A stretch of DNA of 64,000 bases from Paragyromitra xinjiangensis (Eukaryota > Ascomycota > Pezizomycetes > Pezizales > Discinaceae): positions 1,364,001-1,428,000 of the forward strand of contig JBCAMK010000015.1 of assembly GCA_038503065.1 (NCBI GenBank). Reading direction: 5' to 3'. The notes beneath the pieces are model-generated. The model worked only from the letters and a program-made list of their open reading frames with translations, did no database searches and had not been told where the DNA came from. The position numbers and the translations under genes are program-made. This document shows positions 12,978-22,980 of this stretch, in pieces; within the stretch, counting starts at the first letter, position 1; each line of letters opens with the position of its first letter.

Positions 12978-13133
12978 CGTTGGGGAGAAGAGTTGTAACG
13001 GTGGGGAAGCTTAGCTGTGGCCCGTGCGGGTTATTCCGATTGGTGAAGATTAACGTGGGATGGTCTGATATCACTCGATAACACTCAACCACCTCAACTT
13101 CCACAATTCCCCCACAGAACTACTATTCAGAGA
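12978..13133. promoter_or_regulatory. Very short divergent promoter RAV2 / COQ4
   Basis: Only 156 bp separate the two start codons, so the promoters and leaders of both genes must overlap. The core contains an ATTCCGATTGG (inverted CCAAT) word near 13033-13043 and ATCACTCGA at 13070-13078. Such CCAAT boxes are common targets of the HAP complex in genes for respiratory proteins; binding here is inference. Confidence 0.55.
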
Positions 13134-14119
13134 ATGATTCTAAAAAGAATAGCTCAGCTCGTCGGAGCACGCACACTAATCAATGGCTCCTTCTCCGCAC
13201 TCGCTCGTCCACCCCCAAATTACGAAGGTCATATCCCTCTAAACATCCCAGAGCGCGGACTACTTGCAGTAGGAAGCGCTATCGGCTCACTCATAAACCC
13301 CAGGCGAGGAGGTAAGCTCCACTCAATCTCCATTCAAATAATAATTACTAACTATATATCCAGACCTCATAGCAGCCCTCGGCGAAGCCACGGCAACTCC
13401 ATACTTCATCTACCGTCTCCGTGACGCCATGCTCTCCAACCCCACAGGCCGTCGGATCCTCCGTGATAGACCACGAATCACGAGTAAAACCATGGATATG
13501 GAGAAGCTGCGGTCGCTCCCGGAGGGGACGGTGGGGAGGGAGTATGCAGCGTGGTTAGACAAGGAGGGGGTTTCACCTGATACTCGTTCCCAGGTATGTT
13601 AATACTACTAGAGGAACTCAATATATTGCTACTAATAACGATAGGTCCGTTATATTGATGATCCGGAGTGTGCGTATGTGATGCAGCGATACCGTGAGTG
13701 TCATGATTTCTATCATGCGCTGACGGGATTGCCGGTTATTGTGGAGGGGGAGGTTGCGCTGAAGGCGTTTGAGTTTGCGAATACGTTGATTCCGATGACG
13801 GGATTGAGCATGTTTGCTGCGGTGAGGTTGAAGCGGGAGGAGCAGAGGAGGATCTTTACGACGTACTTTCCGTGGGCTATTCGGAATGGGTTGGTGAGTA
13901 AGGAGGTTATTAACATATATTGGGAGGAGGAGTTGGAGACGGATGTTAATGAATTGAGGGAACGGATTGGGTTGGAGAAGCCGCCGGAGTAGGTTCTATC
14001 GTATTTCTCTTTTGGTCTAGACTGTGCTAATTGCTAGTAGTTTGAGGAAGATTAGGAAGGAGGAGAGAGCGAGGAAGAAGGCGGAAAAGGCGGCGAGGGA
14101 AGCCGCGGGATTGAGCTAG
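13134..14119 (+). CDS. COQ4: Ubiquinone biosynthesis protein Coq4
   Basis: Coq4 is a matrix-side inner-membrane protein of the CoQ synthome; recent family work assigns it a role in C1 decarboxylation/hydroxylation of the quinone head group. Exons are 13134-13311, 13364-13593, 13645-13988 and 14041-14119, giving 276 residues. The conserved zinc motif HDxxHX11E is complete: H156, D157, H160 and E172 (in [12 protein letters not shown]). Upstream is [21 protein letters not shown], a strong family signature, preceded by a probable mitochondrial targeting segment with basic residues. The last intron ends in the tandem acceptor TAGTAG (14035-14040); use of the first AG would add one residue. The C-terminus is a Lys/Glu/Arg-rich helix. 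It is convergent with PDCD5, with about 180 bp between the ends. Confidence 0.95.
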
Positions 14120-14299
14120 TTGGGATTTCGGGAATGGTTCCATGAGGATGGGGTAGGCGTTTGAGCTAACTATTGCATTTATTCAAAGAAACCACAACAA
14201 TCTTCAGAGATATATTCCCATTAAAACCAAGCTTTTGATATCCCATATGAATTCAACAAGCCCTGATCACAAAAACGCCTTTGTCTCCCCAGCCCACCC

Positions 14300-14856
14300 C
14301 TACATGTTATAAAGATCATCATCGTCATCATCAAAACCACCCTTCCTCCTCGAAAACACAATCTTGCTCTCATCCGCCTTCTTCTCATCCAACATATTGA
14401 TCAAAGCAATCAGTTCTTCCTCTGTGACACGCTGACGGATCTGGTTACTACGCGCCATCATAATAAGCCTATTCTCCAGATCACGAGCACGTGACTCCTT
14501 AACCATCGCTATGCGGCCAAGACGGTCAACGGCCTCGGGAGTGAGGATCTGGGAGATTATAGATTTGCGAGCATCATCTGTGGATTGTTAGAGGCTGACT
14601 GAGGAGCTTATCTAGTGAGGGATGAACCTTCTTGTTGCCTGATGTCTGTTAGATGTAATGGTCATACTATGGGGTCATGAGAACTTACTGCTTGTTTTCA
14701 CCGCTGGATTGTTGACCGCCTTGTTGGGCAAGCTCTTGGATTCTTGCTTGTCGGATCTTTTGCAAGTCTGTCGTAACCCGTGAGTGTTATTCATATTGCA
14801 ATATTCACACCTGACAGGTTGTCAGGTGCAGGTTGTTTCTTACCTTCGTCGTCCAT
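14300..14856 (-). CDS. PDCD5-family DNA-binding protein (TFAR19 homologue)
   Basis: PDCD5 proteins are small three-helix-bundle proteins of archaea and eukaryotes, linked to chaperonin (CCT/TRiC) binding and, in animals, apoptosis. Four exons (14856-14844, 14767-14689, 14638-14628, 14577-14300) give 126 residues. Conserved features are DLQKIRQARIQELAQQ at the N-terminus, then SIISQILTPEAVDRLGRIAM and ENRLIMMARSNQIRQRVTEE in the core, and an acidic tail (FDDDDDDLYNM). Exon 3 is only 11 nt; it encodes the Q-rich linker (QQQE). The acidic C-terminus is typical. The start was chosen at MDDE because the short first exon matches the family. The role in this organism is not known. Confidence 0.92.
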
Positions 14857-16026
14857 GGTGTTTTCCCGATGATGTAACAGAGCTTGAATATTCGATGCGA
14901 ACGGGGGGAAAAAACCGAAGCGGTGGGGTGCAGCCTCGTGCCCCTCCTAAGCGGTTGTTGCCCCGCGGGTGAGGGAGGGCGGTTTCAAGGGTGTCGGAAA
15001 CAGGCTAGTGTGGGCTGTTCTCCGGGGCGGGTTAGTTAGTCAGTCAAGGGTTGACTGGGGGAACCGTAGACGGTTTAGCGCAGCCGGATGATCGGGGGCT
15101 CTGTTGACTTCTCCGTAGCCGCTCTCTGTCTGCCTGTGTTGGCGCCCGTCCCCTGTCAACCGGTTCAGGAGTCGCAGCGCAGGCAGAAGTGACCCGTCTT
15201 GAGACGAAGACGTCGTCAGCGATTGATCCGGTTTGTTGTTGTTCCTTGATTTAGGATCGACGGGGAGAGTTGGTTGGATTTCCTTGATACTGGTGTTAGC
15301 TAACTGACGGCTTCGTCTCGTCTCGTCTTGCTGGCTGTCGGTCCGGTTTGGTATATTCAGAGTAGAGTAGAAGAGCAGTAGAAGGAGAAATAGAAGTACA
15401 ATAGAGCAGAAAGTCCCCGCAGAGAAAAAGAAAGGAAATTAACTTGGACGAGCAGTTGTAATCCCAGTCATTCTTTCTTCAGTCTGTGCCTGTCTCTGTC
15501 TCTGTCTGCTCTTACTCTCCCTTTCTACTTACTACCTCGCACACGCACACTCGTTCTCGTTTTTGTTCTCGTTCTCTCTCTCTCGCTCTCTCGCTGCTTC
15601 GTTTCTTACGCTCTCTCGATCTCGCTTGCTTTCCCTATTAGCTTCACCCCAATAGCCACTCTCTCCCATCTTCCCTCGGCTGGTTCACCGATATTCTCTC
15701 ACATCCACAGCCATTCCGCCCTCCCAGTCGTCCGCTCCCTCGACCACCCCTCTCGCCCCTCCAACCAGCAAGCTGGCCGAGTACGTTTTTCTTTTCTCCC
15801 CCCTCGAATGGCGTCGTTTCCCTCTCCACCCCCCCACTAGCTCCAAGCTCTAGCGCTAACCTTATTCCCACCCACCCTAAACAGATACTTATACCTCGTC
15901 CATGCCAACGGGGGGCATGGCCCTTTCTCTGGATCCTCGTCCAGACCACAGCTGCGCTCAATAACCACAACCCAAAAGTCGCCAATCTCGCCTGCAACGA
16001 TTGTGTCGCCGCCCGGATTCTCCACC
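14857..16026. promoter_or_regulatory. Divergent promoter region PDCD5 / SEC2 with long CT-rich leader
   Basis: This 1.17-kb gap lies between the two start codons. From about 15480 to 15650 the plus strand is strongly pyrimidine-rich with CTCTGT and CTCT repeats, a common feature of fungal promoters and 5' leaders near transcription starts. A GT...AG stretch between about 15783 and 15883 may be a 5' UTR intron for SEC2. No additional gene was recognised. Confidence 0.45.
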
Positions 16027-18081
16027 ATGACCACGGACCGTCCAGGACTGTTTAAAGCTTCGAGCGAGAGCGCGTTGCGAAACGCCGCCAGTGCAGACGA
16101 AGATGGAGTCGATGCGACGAATGGATATGGGAGTGAGGATGCGAATTTGAATCGTGAGGTGGCGGCGCTGAGCAACAAACTCATTAGTGCTATCAATCAT
16201 CAAACGCAGTTGGACGATTCGCTGGCGAGCACGAAACATGAGTTGGAGATCTCGAAAGCGAGGATAAAGCAGTTGGAGGCTGTGGCGAAGGAACATGCGG
16301 ATATGATGGCGAATGGATTGTTGGTGGAGAAGAAGGATGTTGAGACGGAAACAATGCAGTTGATGAATCGGTTGAAGGAGGAGCGGACCCAGAGAGGGAA
16401 GGCGGAGAAGGATAAGCGGAATATTGAACAGGAATTGGAAACTCTAACGACTGCTTTGTTCGATGAGGCTAATAAGGTAGATCTACCTTGAATTGCTATT
16501 TCTTCACCGGTGGTGGAGGACGGGAAAACTGACGTGCTGTAGATGGTCTCTGCGGCTAGGAAAGAACGAGATGCAATGGATAAGAAGAATGAACAACTCC
16601 GCGCCCAACTCGCTGATACTGAAATGCTTCTTGCATCGCATCAGGAACAACTGGCGGAGCTCAAGCTCGTAATGCAGCAGATGACGGCAGACCGAGAGGA
16701 ATCTGATATGAACATGTCGACTGGCACACCCTCCACGCCAGCCCTCAACAATCGCTCCTCCAAGGAATCCTTCGCCCGTATGTTTGAGTCCCTCCATCTA
16801 TCACCCAACAGCACCTCCCCAGACGAAATTCCACCAACACATCCTACGTCACTATCGAGCTTGATCCACCCAGTGCTACGACACGATATCACATCATACC
16901 AGGAATTTTGCGAAGTCATGCATGCGCCGAAAGTTACCGCGAAGTCCTCCCCGATCCCGCGACTCTCTAGTGGTTCGTTTACGAGCATCCAGGTCATGGG
17001 CATGGGCATCTCAAGTTACACCAGCTCACCAAGTAACTCCCCCACAGGTCTAACCGGCGGCTTATTCGGCAACAAAAACAAAGATGCCGAGAGCCGACCA
17101 GCCTCCCCTTCAGGGAACAGCATCAACGGCGGCGCCCAAGGACAGCAACAAACAGGACTCGGTCTGAAAGAAACTAAATTCTACAAACGAGTACTAGTCG
17201 AAGACATCGAGCCAACTCTCCGTCTCGACAACGCCCCCGGCCTCTCCTGGCTCGCTCGACGCAACGTCCTCAGCGCAATCACAGACGGTAACCTCGTTAT
17301 CGACCCACTACAGACCACACCCAAACTAAATGTCTTCTCGTGTACCCTCTGCGGTGAGAACCGCGGAGACGAGGAACACGCCCGAACCCACCGTATGCGC
17401 ACATCGGAGAATCAAAACGCGCAACGATACCCCCTCTGCGGGTATTGCGTCGTCCGCACCCGCTCTGTATGCGATTTTGTCGCGTTCCTGAGAACGCTGA
17501 AAGAAGGCCTATGGAAATGCGATACCGAAGGCGACGAAAAACACGCCTGGGAAGAAAGCGTTAAGCTCCGGGAAAGAATGTTCTGGAGTAGGATCGGAGG
17601 CGGGGTTATTCCGGCTTTCATCCATAATCGTGATTCGGCCCGAACTTCGGAGGAACGCTCAAGGAGGGAGTCGGTTGAGATTGAGGCGCAGATTAAACTT
17701 GAGGTTCCAAAGAAGCGTGCGAGCCGTGGGGAGTCGGCGTTGGGACCGCAGCACGATAGAATGCCGAGTTTAACTGAGGATAAGGTTCTACCTTCGCTTC
17801 CGTTCTCGGGCATTGAACGGGTGGCTTCTCCGGAGCCTATAGATCCTAAAGAGGTCGAAGACGCAGACGAGGATATCGATGACGATGTGAGCATCACGTC
17901 TGAGGGTACGACGTTTAGTGATGCTGAGGAAGACTCAGAGGGAGAGGAGAGGGAAACGAGAAGAGATACCATCACAGCTGCTATAAACTCGCCATTACCA
18001 CAAGACGACGAGGTCTTCGAGACACCGAAGGGAACACCGAAGTTGGGTGCAGACGAACATGCAGTACCAGGGGCTTGGTGA
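16027..18081 (+). CDS. SEC2: Sec2-type Rab guanine nucleotide exchange factor
   Basis: Sec2 activates the Rab GTPase Sec4 on secretory vesicles for polarised exocytosis. Exons 16027-16476 and 16543-18081 give 662 residues. Residues about 38-215 form a long coiled coil; the Sec2p GEF signature is the segment LTTALFDEANKMVSAARKER, split by the single intron exactly between K and M. Downstream, residues about 230-480 include EFCEVMHAPKVTAKS, then KRVLVEDIEPTLRLDNAPGL and a Cys-rich element FSCTLCGENR ... RYPLCGYCVVRTR that resembles the membrane-proximal/phosphoinositide regions of fungal Sec2 homologues. The C-terminal third is acidic and likely disordered. The ATG at 16027 is the first in frame in the exon; the GTG at 16003 is not expected to be used. 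A long T-rich 3' flank follows. Confidence 0.9.
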
Positions 18082-19665
18082 TAGTACGTGATATATAATG
18101 ATCATGGAGAGTGGGTTTTCTTTTCTTTTCTCCACGGGATTGATTTGATGGGTTTATGAAAACTTTTTTTTCCTTGAAAAATGGATAGACTTTCGTTCGC
18201 TTTTTTTTCTTCCTTTTCTATTCTCTTCTCATCCCCACCACTCCTTCTGGCTTTCGCTGGCTTTCTTTTTTTTCAACATATATATTTTTATTTGTTCATA
18301 TTGAGTGGGATCTGTCTCTGCTTATCTTTGTCTTTTTCTTGGTGTTTTATTTTGCTGTGTTGGTATTGGTTTCTTTTGCAGGGTTTTTTTTTTTAGGCTC
18401 TTTCGTTTGGGTAGTAGAAATATTAATGACATTTTTTTCGGTCCTGATTTTTGTATTTTTTTTCTTCTTTCTTCTTTCTTGGAGGTGATGGGTTGGATTG
18501 TTTACTTTTTTTCTTCTTCGTTAGTTGAGGTATTGGGATTTTATTTTCGTGGGATTGGTCCGTTAGGACGGATATTGAAGCACGCTCTGGAAGCTTATTT
18601 TATCTATTATTTTTATGAGCAGCGTGAGTTGGGGCAGTTTCTTTGGATGGGGAGGTGGTGATTTGTACAGTAGGAGAATATACAATGTGGTTATGTAGTA
18701 GTTATGGAATTATATGGCCTTTCAATGGGGTGTTTGCCGTTTTGTGGGTGTACTGGGATAGAAGCGGAGGCTTGGGTTTGGTGAGTTTGCGTCATGGGTA
18801 TCACTCGGGGTAATGATCGTTGTGACCAGAAATTTGGCCTAAGTAAGATGTGCTATAAAGTGAGGTTTCGCTAGGGCGGCAGGAGGTAAGGGATTGAGAG
18901 GGTGGAGGATGTATGGGCAGATGATAAATGGGGTAGGTGGCAGTCCGATTCTTGATGCGGGTTGGGAATACTTGATGTAGCACAATATCTCTGAAGTGTA
19001 CCCCCCACTCCGACGGCAATAGTTTCGCTTCGTACCATGACGGCAGGCAAAACCCCAGGCTGGGTAGGCATATAGTCAATTCGTCCTAATGCGGAAAGTA
19101 ATGTCCTCACCTAACCTACGTGGGAGGTTACTCGCTGATATTCGGTGCGAGTGATGATGGATGACGGGTGATTCCGCCAAGACTGGAAATCAATGAATGT
19201 ACAAGCTATGCTTGTGATAGGTTTCGTCATCTCTCCTCTATATCGTAAGGGTTTGATGAAACATGTGTCATTTTCCTACTGTCACCTGTCCACTAGTGGT
19301 ATTAACAATACTGCCTCTAGTTGTTCGAGTGAGGTCTTTTTTGTTTTTGTGCTTATTTGCTTTTGGTGGAATTACTCTTGCTGTTGGCTGTCTACGACTT
19401 CACCCCGGTCTGTATACCTTTCTTCAATATCGAAGATCCTGGCCTAGTATCTTGTGATCATGAAGACGGTTGAATGATTCCCCGCTGCTATCAGAGCTTT
19501 GTGGGCATCCATTCCCTAGGTATAAACTTTCCTCAATCAAGAATTTGACAGGATGTATTGACCCAAAATTCCAGCACCATAACGCCATTACCGCACTCCG
19601 CTATGCATATGCACCTATCACCATGTCTCAAACGCTCGATCCCAGAAATTTGTAGATCACGCACG
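18082..19665. other. Intergenic region between SEC2 and SPC19
   Basis: The first 600 bp are extremely T-rich on the plus strand (18120-18620) and probably hold the SEC2 3' UTR and terminator. Open frames there (for example Phe/Leu-rich ones at 18181-18661) are composition artefacts. ATCACTCGG occurs at 18800-18808. No gene was recognised. Confidence 0.4.
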
Positions 19666-20308
19666 TCATGTCTGTCGCCCGTAATTCATAGTCATCCTAA
19701 ACTGCCTCTCCTATCAACCAGCCTTCATTAGTAACCCACATCAATCCTCCATTCTGATCACAAAAAACACATACCTTATGGCCCGCCTGTAGCGCCAGCC
19801 TTTCCAGAGTATGATTCAATCTCTCCTTCTTGCTCTTCAACATCTTCAGTCTTTCTGCATTCGCATTATTCCCTGCCCTACTCCCAGGCCTTCCCACTGG
19901 TCCCCTACTCATGGTTGGCTTCTGTTGTAGTCTTCCTTCCTGCAGCTCTGATTTTGCGATGAGGGCCTTCTCTCGTCGTTCCATCTTTGACAGGTGCTGC
20001 TCAACACGACGGAGGAGGTGTTCTACCTCGGGACCAATCTCGTCGGCGAGCGCCGTTTGGGCGGCATATAGGGTAGGTTCAGAGATTAATTCAAAGTGCT
20101 AGTGATGTCAGCAGTGTAGCTTTGTGTCCTATTTTAGTTACGGTGAACATACTCGTGTACATTGGAGGACCTTCTTGATCCTGGGGAAGTCGCGGACGCC
20201 GGAGTCAAGGATGGAGATCGAGGAATCTAGAAGCCGCTGGGAGTTCTGGAGTGAGGCGACACAGTCGGTCAGGGAGGCAATTGTGCCGTTTAATGGAGGG
20301 TTTGACAT
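19666..20308 (-). CDS. SPC19: DASH/Dam1 complex subunit Spc19
   Basis: Spc19 is part of the fungal DASH ring that couples kinetochores to spindle microtubules. Three exons (20308-20153, 20098-19775, 19701-19666) give 171 residues. The N-terminus MSNPPLNGTIASLTDCVASL leads into LLDSSISILDSGVRDFPRIK and TRHFELISEPTLYAAQTAL, all strong Spc19 signatures. A coiled coil (residues about 90-105) has LLRRVEQHLSKMERREKAL. A Gly/Pro/Arg-rich linker precedes a second helix, LKMLKSKKERLNHTLERLAL. The last exon is only 12 codons (FRMTMNYGRQT); if that intron (19774-19702) stays in, the frame ends at 19697 with an unrelated tail. The fungal-only complex supports the organism assignment. The gene is divergent from ATP18. 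Confidence 0.93.
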
Positions 20309-20661
20309 CTTTTGTTGTTTTAGTGGGGTTGGAGGGGTTTCAGGGGTTTTCTTACTTCTTGAGGTTGTGGAAGAGCCTCATACCTTCGCTTATGCTGGCT
20401 AAGCGCTTTGAGTGCAAATGTAAAAATTGGGCTAAAACTAAGGATATTTTGAGTCAAACGAGCTGGAACTTTATTTTTGGAAATAAATTTACTGCCTACG
20501 ATAAGACTTATGTATAATGTGCTTGTGGTTGCAAACCCGACCTAGACCGAGTTTCGACGTCTGTTTCGCGGAACAACTTCACCACATTCAAATCATCTCT
20601 CATCACCCCTCGAACATTGACCCCGCCGCTCCATTCAATTACCCCACCAAACTCACGAACA
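20309..20661. promoter_or_regulatory. Divergent promoter SPC19 / ATP18
   Basis: The start codons of SPC19 and ATP18 are 353 bp apart. A run of AT-rich sequence lies at 20440-20520. Nothing more specific was recognised. Confidence 0.45.
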
Positions 20662-21260
20662 ATGTCGCTCCTAACCAAGATCTTTGGCCGCAAATGGCCC
20701 GCCCCCGTCGGTTAGTTTTCGATGCCCATTTATTTGTGTAGAGGGTCGTATGGAAACTATGCTAACCTTCCGCCCCCGTGGAATTATAGCTGAACCCCTC
20801 TGGCCTTTCTTCACTGCCGGTATGTCTTCTTTTTTGGAACCCCGGGGAATGGACAAGGCGATGGAATTGTTCGGATGGAGGGATAAGGGTCGAGGCAAGT
20901 TGGATTGATGAAATTGGAGAACTGATTATTGGATACCTGGATAGGCGCCGTCATCTTCTACGGAGTCAACAGCTTCGCAAACTTGGTCGCCAACAGTATG
21001 TTTCCCCCTTCAAACATCCATTCCTAGGAGCCTTTGGAATGCGGTTGCACTTTTTTCTCTCTCTATCCTTTAGCCTTATGTTGCTATGCGGGATATGTTA
21101 CAGCCTATCATTACTCTTGTTATCATACATAGCCGGATTGGCTCAAGTTTCGTTGGATCTTCATGTTTCGCTGACTCCATGGAATTCTAATCTAGCTGAG
21201 GAATTCAAGAACGATCCTCGCAACCCGAATGCGAAGCTCGGTGGACCCGCAGCTCACTAG
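20662..21260 (+). CDS. ATP18: Mitochondrial F1Fo ATP synthase subunit J (Atp18)
   Basis: Subunit J (i/j) is a small single-span protein of the Fo sector found near the dimer interface. Four exons (20662-20710, 20790-20819, 20945-20995, 21196-21260) give 64 residues. The N-terminus MSLLTKIFGRKWPAPVAEPL is followed by WPFFTAGAVIFYGVNSFANL (the transmembrane segment), then TEEFKNDPRNPNAKLGGP, a typical C-terminal signature. Exon 2 is just 30 nt. All four exon joins are phase 1 and conserve the family sequence, which supports the model despite the small size. Intron 3 is 200 nt, long for this window. Confidence 0.92.
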
Positions 21261-22134
21261 ATTTTGTTTGGTGGATAAATGGATGGGTACTGCTATTGTT
21301 TGATACGTACATAGAAAGACGGAATGATGGGGGGGGGGTGTGGGAAGTATTGCATGAGTCGAGCGCAGGTGCAGCCTTTTTTTAAAAAAAAAAGAAAAAG
21401 TGTGATATCTCATGTTGTGAAATAAATCATACATCGTCAATCATTGAACGCGGGAATAACCGGTTTCGGTCAAACGGATTTCTAACGAATTGTTTTTTAA
21501 TACCATATCGGCAGGTTGCAAGTGAGAGACTTTTCTCCGGCGGGTGTTCACTGACGTATCCTTCCCTCAGCCCTAACGAACCGAGAGGAGGTTGAAAGAG
21601 ACCGAGAAGACGGGTTGCCTGGCCACGCTACTGGTGCCAAAGCAAAAGCTTGCGATGCCGTGATGAGCTACGGCATTTTGTCGAACGGCAAGTCACACAC
21701 ACATTGCGTGGCAAAAAGCATGAAAAATCAGATGCTGCTTGGGGGTGACTGAGCAGAGGGCAAACGAGCAAGAAAGTCCTAGGGGCACCACCCTTTACAT
21801 CTGCCCGCCAACCAGTCTGCCAAGTCCTGCGGTTACATGCTAAGCTCCTTGCAGCACTCTCTCTTTCTCTCGCTCCTCAGTCACAGCCCAGCCTTAGCTT
21901 TCCTTAGTCCTGCCGTTGCCCTCGCGAGTATTTAAATCTCCCAACCCCTCGTCCACCAAAGCCTCTTCTTCTTCTTCCACAACAAGACCCCAACTCAGCT
22001 CCTGTCATCTCCCCACGCTTGTACCTTTACAACTCATCTGCCAGCCCCATCATCCACCAACCCCCCCATCTCGCTACTCCATCTAGGAACATCTCTACAG
22101 CTCCCTCAAACAAAACCTCCCTCGCTGTTTGTTT
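21261..22134 (+). promoter_or_regulatory. Intergenic region and promoter of SUI1
   Basis: This 874-bp spacer contains the ATP18 3' end and the SUI1 promoter. A poly-A tract lies at about 21383-21400. A TATTTAAA word at 21929-21936, about 200 bp before the start codon, sits after a CT-rich run (21855-21895), an arrangement typical of highly expressed fungal genes. Confidence 0.5.
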
Positions 22135-22980
22135 ATGTCCATCGAAAATCTCAAGGCTTATGGTGAGTTGCTACCGCCACCCCGTGACTGCACCAGCTAG
22201 TGCCGATTCCGCAGCGGCTCTTCTCCTACAGACACAGCGTAGATTACTTCTTGCTGTGCTTCTAGCCTGGAGAAGATGTCACGAGCTGACGCCTGCTTAC
22301 GGTTGCCTTGATTGCTACGATCGCCCAGCTAACGGTTACTCCTAGATCCTTTCGCCGACGACGTTGGTGATACCCAAACCAAGAATTACGTCCATATTCG
22401 TATCCAACGTGGGTATCCCTTTCTCCTGTTTTGATACTCATCATATTTGAGTTCTTTGTGTAGTTTCTAACTTGATTCTGCAGAGCGCAACGGTCGCAAG
22501 ACGTTGACGACTGTTCAGGGGCTTCCAAAGGATTACAGTCCGAAGGCTCTTCTCAAAGCTTTCAAGAAGGAATATGGTGGGTTCCAATCTCTTTTCTATG
22601 CACCCCCTCTGATAAAAAGGAGATCCTAATGGAAATCCCTCACCCTGTACTCAATGCGAGGCAGTGTCTGTGTAACCATAACCCCTTACCTTACCCTGCC
22701 GTTTATCTTCCCCCTCCGCCACGATAACAAACAGAAGTGCTGATGCCGTGTCACGTAGCATGCAATGGCACCATCATTCAAGATAAGGACATGGGGGAGG
22801 TGATCCAACTTCAAGGAGACCATCGCACTAAAGTGATGGACTTTCTCACCGACAAGGGCAAAGATAAGATGGGCAAACATGCTTTGGAGAAGGAGAACGT
22901 CCAGGTAGGATACTTACTCGGTGTCTGAGATTCTATCGAGCTCCATCTGACATGCATCTCTACAGATCCATGGGTTTTAA
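22135..22980 (+). CDS. SUI1: Translation initiation factor eIF1 (Sui1)
   Basis: eIF1 binds the 40S platform and enforces start-codon selection. Five exons (22135-22162, 22346-22408, 22484-22576, 22759-22904, 22966-22980) give 114 residues. The sequence MSIENLKAYDPFADDVGDTQ is followed by YVHIRIQQRNGRKTLTTVQG and LPKDYSPKALLKAFKKEYAC, then NGTIIQDKDMGEVIQLQGDH, all diagnostic SUI1-domain sequence. It ends in QIHGF. The first exon is 28 nt and the last codes for just four residues and the stop. Exon 4 starts after the second possible acceptor (CACGTAG at 22752-22758), not the earlier one, because only that gives KKEYACNGT. The C-terminal segment (KGKDKMGKHALEKENVQ) is somewhat longer and more charged than in yeast. 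No initiation-context oddity was noted. Confidence 0.95.

Noticed and set aside
18181..18661. Open plus-strand frames rich in Phe, Leu and Ser after SEC2
   Set aside because: They come from T-rich 3' flanking DNA, have no conserved sequence and overlap each other in two frames.
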